A stretch of 11,927 bases of DNA from Prevotella sp. (lineage in GTDB: Bacteria > Bacteroidota > Bacteroidia > Bacteroidales > Bacteroidaceae): the NCBI GenBank assembly GCA_021203915.1, contig JAJQAI010000240.1, positions 1 to 11,927 on the forward strand. Direction: 5' to 3'. Shown here piece after piece: positions 6,519-11,927 of this stretch. The notes under the pieces are model-generated. The model saw only the letters and a program-made list of their open reading frames with translations, made no database searches and was not told the origin of the DNA. A program made the position numbers and the translations under genes. Position 1 is the first letter of the stretch. Each line of letters starts with the position of its first letter.

Positions 6519-9500
6519 TTATAATCTTTCTGGATAGCTTATCCTATAATCCAATGCATCTGTCTCTTGGATAAAAGAAATAAGTCGTTTACTTAAATCA
6601 ACTTTATTTGACCTACTACGCATCATAAGGGGGTAAGAAGAATCCCCATCAACAAATTGAACATGAAGTGGTGTCTTTCCTGGGAATTCATTTACTATGG
6701 AGACGAAATCAGATACTATAGTTTCATCAATTTTTGAAGCATTTAGCGTAACAATTAAGCTACTTACTAGATTCTCCTTTACTGATTGGAGATACTGAAT
6801 ATCAGTAACCTTTAAATCTACAGCATCACTATCTTTAAAACGTTTAATCATCTGAGCCTTAACCATAATAGTTGAGCCCTCTGTAAGCATACCACTAAAT
6901 CTCGCCCAATCCTCTCCAAACAGAGCCAATTCTCCTTGACCCGAGAAGTCTTCTATTTTTACAAAGCCACAAGGTTTACCATTCTTCATAAACTTTGTCC
7001 TAATCTCTACAACTATTCCGCCAAAACAGATATCTTTTCTTATTGCTAAGGCTTCTTTACCTTCAAGTTCTGTGCATTTTGTATTACACAAATCATTTAG
7101 GATAAAGTCGTACTCATCAAGTGGATGAGCTGAAAGATATATACCAACCAAATAGCGTTCTTTGCTTAACTTCTCCATTTGACTCCAAGCTTCAACCTTA
7201 GGAATTGCTGGAGTTGAAATCTCTACATCCATATCACCAAAGAGTGAATTTAGATTTTCTTTTTTCTCTTGTTGATATAGCTGTCCATAGCGAGTGAGAG
7301 TCTCTATAAAGTTTCTTCCATCTTTACCTACAAAAAAGTAACTTTCTCTTGGAACATTCATACTATCCAAGGCTCCGCTTAAAACGAGTCCTTCAATAGC
7401 CTTACTATTTAATATTGTAAGATTCACTCTTTGCATTAAGTCAAAAATATCCTTGAAGGCTCCACGACGTTCGCGCTCTGAAATTATAGCTTGCGATGCC
7501 GCTTCACCCACCCCTTTAATGGCAGCAAGACCAAAACGAATTTCACCTTTTTTATTGGCGGAGAAATTTCCTCTACTCTCGTTGACGTCAGGTCCCAAGC
7601 ATGGAATGCCCATATTTTGGCACTCTACCATTAACTTTGTTATCTTCTTTATATCATCTAAACTTTGACTTAAGTTTCCTGCCATAAACTCAGCTGGATA
7701 ATGAGCCTTAAGATATGCCGTCTGATAAGATACCCAAGAATAACATGTAGCATGACTTTTGTTAAAAGCGTAGCTAGCGAATTTCTCCCAGTCACCCCAA
7801 ATCTTTTCGAGCACTTTTGGGTCATGACCATTGGCAATGCCTCCTTGGATAAACTTAGGCTTCATCTGATCAACGATTTCTTTCTTCTTTTTACCCATGG
7901 CCTTGCGGAGTTGGTCACTTTCGCCTCTGGTGAAACCAGCTAGTTCTCTAGAAAGGAGCATGACCTGCTCTTGATAAACGGTGATACCATATGTCTCCTT
8001 AAGATATTTCTCCATACAAGGAATATCGTAAGAGATCCTCTCTTTTCCATTTTTACGAGCAATAAACGAGGGGATATTCTCCATTGGACCCGGTCTGTAA
8101 AGAGCATTCATGGCTATAAGATCCTCAAATACCGTTGGCTTAAGTTCACGAAGATATTTCTGCATACCTGCGGACTCAAACTGGAATGTACCTATTGTAC
8201 GTCCTTCTTGATAGAGTTTATATGTTAGCTCATCGTCAAGGGGAATATTCTCTATATCTATTTCAATGCCACGAGTTACTTTAATATTCTCAAGGGTCTC
8301 CTTTAGTATCGATAGGGTTGTTAGACCAAGAAAGTCCATTTTTATTAAGCCCGTCTCCTCAATGACATGGCCATCGTATTGAGTAGTAAGCACCCTTCGT
8401 CCAGAAGTGGACTTATCCTCAGCTGTACTTACTGGTACCCAATCACTAATATCATCTCTACATATGATAGTTCCGCAAGCATGTATACCCGTACCACGTA
8501 CAGTTCCCTCAAGCATCTTGGCGTACTTTATGGTATTTCTTAGGAGTGGATTTTCACTAACCTCAGCCTCTGAAAGTTCCGGTACACTCTTAATGGCGTT
8601 TGTAAGATTCATCTTTAGATCTCCTGGCAAACGCTCAGGAATTGCTTTACACAAATGATTTGCCACAGAAAGAGGAAGTTTCTCAACACGTGCTACATCA
8701 CGAATAGAGTTCTTAGTAAGCATTGCAGCATATGTGATTATATGGGCTACTTTATCCTTACCATATTTATTCTCAACCCATTCAAGGACTTTTCCTCTTC
8801 CTTCATCATCAAAGTCAGTATCAATATCTGGAAGAGATATTCTATCGGGGTTAAGGAAACGCTCAAACAGTAGGTCGTATTTTATGGGATCGATTCTTGT
8901 TATACCAAGACAATAAGCCACAACACTTCCTGCTGCTGAGCCACGTCCAGGTCCTACCATTACACCAAGTTCATCGCGAGCCGTATTAATAAAATCTTGT
9001 ACAATAAGAAAATAACCAGGGAAACCCATTGTCTTCATTACGTGAAGCTCAAACTTTATACGCTGTGAGATGTCCTCAGGAAGAGGATTACCATAAAGCC
9101 TAAGAGCCCCATCGTAAGTGAGCTTTGATAAATAATCGGCCTCAAATTTTATTCTATAGAGTTTTTCTATTCCACCTAAATGTTTAATTTTTTTCTCTCC
9201 TTCTTCCCTTGAAAGAGGATTTTCACCGTTTTCATCGGTTGTAAACTCTTTATAGAGTTCTTCCGGAGAATATTTTTTTCTAACATCCTCTTCTGTTCCA
9301 AAATCCTTAGGTATAGGAAAAAACGGCATTATGGGGTCATGGTCAATACTAAAAGCCTCCACCTTATCTAAAATTTCGATGGTGTTTGAAAGAGCCTCGG
9401 GGTAATCGGGAAATACCTCATTCATTTCACTTATAGTTTTGAACCATTCTTGTTTGGAATATAGCAAACGAGTAGGGTCATCTAAATCCTTACCTGTTGA

Positions 9501-10238
9501 AAGGCAAAGCAAATGATCATGAGCCTCGGCATTCTCTTCATCTACAAAGTGAACATCATTAGTTGAAACTAGCTTAATTCCATACTCCTTTGCAAACTCA
9601 ACAAGAATTTTGTTTGCTTGTTGTTGAAGAGGAAAAGTTTCCCTATTTGCCCTTTGTTGTGGGTCTTTAACCTCATGGCGCTGGAGCTCAAGATAATAAT
9701 CATCGCCAAAAACTCTTTTGTACCATTGAACAGCTTCTCTGGCCTCATCCATCTTTCCAGAAAGAATTTTCGCCGGAACTTCACCCGCAATGCAGGCCGA
9801 GCATACTATTAAATCTTGATGGTAAGTCTCCAAGTCTTCTCTATCGGTTCTAGGGCGAGAATAATAACCATCCACCCAAGATCTAGAAACAAGTTTTATT
9901 AAATTCTTATACCCATTATAGTTTTTAGCAAGCACTATTAGGTGATAGCCACCTAAGTCACCCTTGTCTTTAACCTTATCGGTTTTTTTCCTATGAGCAA
10001 CATACATCTCACAACCGAATATAGGCTTAAATGGGGCTTTACCCTCGCTCTTAAGTTCTTTATTTTTCTTTTTACAATAGTTGTAAAACTCCTTAATACC
10101 GAACATGTTACCATGATCAGTTATAGCCATACCCCTTTGACCATCATCTACTGCTTTATCTACTAACTTCTTTATGCTAGATTGACCGTCAAGTATTGAA
10201 TAATAAGTGTGAACGTGTAAATGGACAAAATCCTGCAT
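6519..10238 (-). CDS. dnaE: DNA polymerase III alpha subunit (DnaE)
   Basis: This is the catalytic subunit of the replicative DNA polymerase, 1239 residues, slightly longer than the E. coli protein. The N-terminal PHP domain begins with HLHVHTYYSILDG (His8, His10, Asp17) and has ITDHGNMFG (His42). Further likely metal ligands are Glu77, His99, Cys149, Asp228 and His230, so the PHP site looks complete. The polymerase core has GPGRGSAAGS at 429-438 and the catalytic acids Asp471 and Asp473 (PDIDTDFDD), with Asp635 (KMDFLGL) as the third. The fingers region contains YAFNKSHA. A helix-hairpin-helix tract lies near 900-960 and an OB-fold near 1065-1135. The chosen ATG directly precedes QDFVHLHVH, the usual DnaE N-terminus, and lies about 39 bases downstream of a clear promoter. 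trxA follows in the same direction. Confidence 0.97.
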   Translation of the reverse strand: MQDFVHLHVHTYYSILDGQSSIKKLVDKAVDDGQRGMAITDHGNMFGIKEFYNYCKKKNKELKSEGKAPFKPIFGCEMYVAHRKKTDKVKDKGDLGGYHLIVLAKNYNGYKNLIKLVSRSWVDGYYSRPRTDREDLETYHQDLIVCSACIAGEVPAKILSGKMDEAREAVQWYKRVFGDDYYLELQRHEVKDPQQRANRETFPLQQQANKILVEFAKEYGIKLVSTNDVHFVDEENAEAHDHLLCLSTGKDLDDPTRLLYSKQEWFKTISEMNEVFPDYPEALSNTIEILDKVEAFSIDHDPIMPFFPIPKDFGTEEDVRKKYSPEELYKEFTTDENGENPLSREEGEKKIKHLGGIEKLYRIKFEADYLSKLTYDGALRLYGNPLPEDISQRIKFELHVMKTMGFPGYFLIVQDFINTARDELGVMVGPGRGSAAGSVVAYCLGITRIDPIKYDLLFERFLNPDRISLPDIDTDFDDEGRGKVLEWVENKYGKDKVAHIITYAAMLTKNSIRDVARVEKLPLSVANHLCKAIPERLPGDLKMNLTNAIKSVPELSEAEVSENPLLRNTIKYAKMLEGTVRGTGIHACGTIICRDDISDWVPVSTAEDKSTSGRRVLTTQYDGHVIEETGLIKMDFLGLTTLSILKETLENIKVTRGIEIDIENIPLDDELTYKLYQEGRTIGTFQFESAGMQKYLRELKPTVFEDLIAMNALYRPGPMENIPSFIARKNGKERISYDIPCMEKYLKETYGITVYQEQVMLLSRELAGFTRGESDQLRKAMGKKKKEIVDQMKPKFIQGGIANGHDPKVLEKIWGDWEKFASYAFNKSHATCYSWVSYQTAYLKAHYPAEFMAGNLSQSLDDIKKITKLMVECQNMGIPCLGPDVNESRGNFSANKKGEIRFGLAAIKGVGEAASQAIISERERRGAFKDIFDLMQRVNLTILNSKAIEGLVLSGALDSMNVPRESYFFVGKDGRNFIETLTRYGQLYQQEKKENLNSLFGDMDVEISTPAIPKVEAWSQMEKLSKERYLVGIYLSAHPLDEYDFILNDLCNTKCTELEGKEALAIRKDICFGGIVVEIRTKFMKNGKPCGFVKIEDFSGQGELALFGEDWARFSGMLTEGSTIMVKAQMIKRFKDSDAVDLKVTDIQYLQSVKENLVSSLIVTLNASKIDETIVSDFVSIVNEFPGKTPLHVQFVDGDSSYPLMMRSRSNKVDLSKRLISFIQETDALDYRISYPERL

Positions 10239-10276
10239 TTTCCTTTAAGCGAATATCTCTAATTTTTCTTCCACCC

Positions 10277-10308
10277 CAAAGTTATGCTTAAATTACGAGC
10301 TAGCCAAA
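10277..10308 (-). promoter_or_regulatory. Bacteroidota-type promoter of dnaE-trxA
   Basis: On the reverse strand TTTG (complement of 10305-10308) is followed after exactly 20 bases by TAACTTTG (complement of 10277-10284). This matches the Bacteroidota housekeeping consensus of a -33 TTTG, a spacer of about 19-21 bases and a -7 TAnnTTTG. Transcription should start near 10270-10273, giving a dnaE leader of roughly 30-35 bases. No Shine-Dalgarno sequence is evident before the dnaE ATG, which is normal for this phylum. Confidence 0.75.
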
Positions 10309-10349
10309 AGATTAAACTTAAAAAAATGCCAATTTTTAAAAAAAAGAAG

Positions 10350-10357
10350 TACCTTTG
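10350..10357 (+). promoter_or_regulatory. -7 element of the psd-pssA promoter (TACCTTTG)
   Basis: TACCTTTG at 10350-10357, followed by CAC, matches the Bacteroidota -7 consensus TAnnTTTG. No good TTTG is found at the -33 position: 10325-10329 reads AATGC. The upstream stretch is very A/T-rich and may help polymerase binding. Transcription would begin near 10361-10364, about 20-25 bases before the psd ATG at 10385. This promoter is divergent from the dnaE promoter, about 40 bases away. Confidence 0.65.
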
Positions 10358-10384
10358 CACGCGGTTTGCACCCCTCCTATTACA

Positions 10385-11074
10385 ATGGGCAAGAGAATCA
10401 GGAAACTTAAGGATGTAAGAATTCACCGTGAAGGCACGGATCCACTAGTTTTTGGGCTAGTAGCGATTCTTGCCATTGCTGCCATTTTATGGTTCTATGT
10501 TGATAATAAGATACCCTTTTGGTGCTTTGTAGTGGTATTCGGATGTGCTTACTGTGTTGCTGTAAACTTCTTTAGGTGTCCTAAACGCTATTTCGATGGA
10601 GATACAGAACATGTTGTTCTAGCTCCAGCAGATGGCAAAGTTGTGGTTATTGAGGAAGTATTCGAGGAGGAATATTTCCATGATAAGCGCCTAATGGTTA
10701 GTATTTTCATGAGCCTTTTCAATGTTCATGCCAATTGGTTTCCCATTGAGGGGAAAGTGCGTGAGGTAAATCACCGTGATGGGAACTTCCGCCTTGCATG
10801 GCTACCAAAAGCAAGTGAAGAAAATGAACGAACCGATATCCTACTTGAGACGATTGATGGCGAAATTATTCTTTGTCGTCAAATAGCAGGAGCCCTAGCA
10901 CGTCGCATAGTTACTTATGCTAGAGCTGAAGAGGATTGTTATATTGATGAACACTTAGGTTTCATAAAGTTCGGATCTAGAGTCGATCTATACCTACCAC
11001 TTGGAACTGAGGTCTTAGTTAAGATGGGTCAATCAACTGTTGGTAACAAGACCATAATCGCTAGAATGAAATAA
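10385..11074 (+). CDS. psd: Phosphatidylserine decarboxylase, short (Psd-A) type
   Basis: This 229-residue pyruvoyl enzyme decarboxylates phosphatidylserine to phosphatidylethanolamine at the inner membrane. Two hydrophobic segments at about residues 20-55 anchor it. Motifs in order are NFFRCP, APADGK (Asp83-Gly84), VNVHANWFP (His115), [12 protein letters not shown] and KFGSRVD. The proenzyme should cleave itself between Gly197 and Ser198, leaving a beta chain of 197 residues and an alpha chain of 32 that carries the pyruvoyl group. I chose the ATG at 10385, giving [18 protein letters not shown], because that is the usual N-terminus in Bacteroidales homologs. A longer frame from TTG at 10355 would put its start codon inside the -7 promoter element. 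pssA lies 54 bases downstream. Confidence 0.93.
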   Translation: MGKRIRKLKDVRIHREGTDPLVFGLVAILAIAAILWFYVDNKIPFWCFVVVFGCAYCVAVNFFRCPKRYFDGDTEHVVLAPADGKVVVIEEVFEEEYFHDKRLMVSIFMSLFNVHANWFPIEGKVREVNHRDGNFRLAWLPKASEENERTDILLETIDGEIILCRQIAGALARRIVTYARAEEDCYIDEHLGFIKFGSRVDLYLPLGTEVLVKMGQSTVGNKTIIARMK

Positions 11075-11085
11075 CACTTTTTTTT

Positions 11086-11105
11086 GGAGGAATCCATTTG
11101 TGGAT
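11086..11105 (+). promoter_or_regulatory. GGAGG plus small hairpin in the psd-pssA gap, significance unclear
   Basis: GGAGG at 11086-11090 looks like a strong Shine-Dalgarno core, but it lies 38 bases before the pssA ATG, too far to serve it directly. A perfect 5-pair hairpin (ATCCA at 11092-11096, TGGAT at 11101-11105, loop TTTG) follows immediately. Folding could bring the site closer to the pssA start, or both may be chance. An in-frame TAA at 11105-11107 rules out an upstream extension of pssA. Confidence 0.2.
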
Positions 11106-11128
11106 AAGTCAACTTACTTGGGGAAAAG

Positions 11129-11845
11129 ATGGCAAATTTTATCACAAGAAATATTCCCAATACTATAACATCCTGCAACCTACTTTCGGGTTGCATTGCT
11201 ATAGTATATGCTTTCCAAGGCAATGAAAAGATGGCTTTTGCTTTTATCATTATTGGAGCTATCTTTGATTTCTTTGATGGACTAAGTGCTAGATTACTTG
11301 AAGTTTCTTCCCCAATAGGTAAGGAACTTGACTCCCTTTGTGATGTTGTAACCTTTGGAGTAGCGCCAGCAACAATGGTTTTTATGGAACTTAAAACGAT
11401 GGACTACCCCCTTTATCTAGAATCACTTCGAGGAGTTCTTCCCTTTGTTGCATATCTTATAGCTATTTTTTCTGCACTTCGACTTGCTAAGTTCAATATC
11501 GATGAAAGACAAAAGATGGGTTTCATTGGTATGGCAACACCTGCTAATGCGCTTTTTTGGGCCTCACTAATAGTAGGAGCTAGAGATTTTATTGAGTCCT
11601 CACCCGAGATGCTGTTCATAGTTGTTCTTTTGGTGATAATTACTAGCCTTTTAATGGTAGCGGAAATTCCAATGTTTGCATTAAAATTTAAACGTTGGGG
11701 ATGGAGGGAAAACCAAGTTAGGTATATTTTTGTTATCACCTCAGCTATTTTGGTGCTGACCTTTGGAATGGCTTCCTTTGCAATTATCGTTGCTTGGTAC
11801 GTCATCTTGTCGATGATTATAAACATTAGAGCAAAACAAAAATGA
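11129..11845 (+). CDS. pssA: CDP-diacylglycerol-serine O-phosphatidyltransferase
   Basis: This 238-residue integral membrane enzyme makes phosphatidylserine from CDP-diacylglycerol and L-serine, the substrate for Psd encoded just upstream. The CDP-alcohol phosphatidyltransferase signature D-G-x2-A-R-x8-G-x3-D-x3-D is complete: Asp50, Gly51, Ala54, Arg55, Gly64, Asp68 and Asp72, with Asp47 just before it. NIPNTITSCNLLSGC at 9-22 is the typical N-terminus of the membrane-embedded PssA family. Several hydrophobic helices follow through to the C-terminus, ending in a basic tail (RAKQK). The ATG at 11129 is the only reasonable start, because an in-frame stop lies upstream. The TGA stop overlaps the next gene's ATG in an ATGA arrangement, which implies translational coupling. 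With psd it forms the two-step phosphatidylethanolamine pathway. Confidence 0.95.
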   Translation: MANFITRNIPNTITSCNLLSGCIAIVYAFQGNEKMAFAFIIIGAIFDFFDGLSARLLEVSSPIGKELDSLCDVVTFGVAPATMVFMELKTMDYPLYLESLRGVLPFVAYLIAIFSALRLAKFNIDERQKMGFIGMATPANALFWASLIVGARDFIESSPEMLFIVVLLVIITSLLMVAEIPMFALKFKRWGWRENQVRYIFVITSAILVLTFGMASFAIIVAWYVILSMIINIRAKQK

Positions 11846-11927
11846 CCTTCCTTTTACACCTTTTATTAGCATTTCTTATTTGCATAGTTTTTGCAGCCTT
11901 GATTATAGCCTATAATGTATATAGGTC
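11842..11927 (+). CDS. Small membrane protein, 3' end missing (possibly DUF4834-like)
   Basis: An open frame starts at ATG 11842, overlapping the pssA stop by 4 bases, and continues past the window end with 28 complete codons. The visible product starts MTFLLHLLLAFLICIVFAAL and continues IIAYNVYR: one hydrophobic segment followed by a basic residue, so an N-terminal membrane anchor. In Bacteroidales a short DUF4834-type membrane protein is often found after pssA, from memory, and this N-terminus and position fit. The visible part is too short to confirm the family. No function is assigned. Confidence 0.6.
   Translation, partial: MTFLLHLLLAFLICIVFAALIIAYNVYR

Noticed and set aside
6508..6519. 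Perfect 12-base palindrome AATTTTAAAATT in the dnaE-trxA gap
   Set aside because: It is purely A/T in an A/T-rich gap, so chance is a sufficient explanation; there is no T tract or operator-like spacing.
7453..9812. Forward-strand open frames inside dnaE
   Set aside because: All are opposite the well-conserved dnaE coding sequence and encode no recognisable motifs.
10355..10384. TTG-initiated extension of psd
   Set aside because: The TTG lies within the TACCTTTG promoter element, and the extra residues do not resemble Psd N-termini; the ATG at 10385 does.
11098..11226. Possible 42-codon gene from TTG 11098 behind the GGAGG
   Set aside because: It uses a rare start, overlaps the start of pssA in another frame, and its predicted product resembles no family I know.
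1..11927. Mobile elements, CRISPR arrays, tRNA or rRNA genes, riboswitches
   Set aside because: Reading through both strands showed no transposase, terminal inverted repeats, regularly spaced direct repeats, tRNA-like cloverleaf ends or known riboswitch cores; gaps between genes are all short (at most about 150 bases).

Overview
The window looks like a low-GC chromosome segment of a Bacteroidota member, most likely a Bacteroidales species that carries a type IX secretion system (T9SS). Three things point there: recognisable PorW/SprE and PorX proteins, the Bacteroidota-type promoter elements TTTG and TAnnTTTG, and the gene neighbourhood dnaE-trxA beside psd-pssA. Gut Bacteroides generally lack T9SS, so a Porphyromonas-, Paludibacter- or Dysgonomonas-like lineage fits better. 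I cannot name a genus from sequence alone.

Layout. Bases 1-342 hold the end of a small membrane-anchored cysteine-cluster protein of unknown function. Bases 402-6082 form a tight forward cluster: porW (T9SS TPR lipoprotein with an unusually acidic C-terminal tail), porX (receiver plus PglZ-type phosphodiesterase/phosphatase output) and tsaE (tRNA t6A ATPase), with gaps of 11 and 6 bases. A convergent intergenic region (6083-6190) carries two hairpins. On the reverse strand dnaE (10238-6519) is followed 19 bases later by trxA (6499-6191). A divergent promoter region (10239-10384) separates dnaE from psd. Then psd and pssA run forward, and a further small membrane-protein gene starts at 11842 and leaves the window.

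How the genes work together. PorW is expected in the periplasm at the outer membrane, as part of the T9SS machinery. PorX is the cytoplasmic response regulator that controls T9SS gene expression, so this operon-like cluster joins a structural component to its regulator. TsaE is a housekeeping passenger. DnaE replicates the chromosome and TrxA supplies disulfide reduction. PssA makes phosphatidylserine from CDP-diacylglycerol and Psd decarboxylates it to phosphatidylethanolamine.

Most of the window is ordinary housekeeping sequence. The parts that merit a second look are the porW-porX linkage, the roughly 295-residue acidic repeat-bearing tail of PorW, the apparently complete metal site in the DnaE PHP domain, and the psd start, where a longer reading would place translation on the promoter. 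I see no mobile element, CRISPR array, tRNA, rRNA or obvious new multi-gene system.
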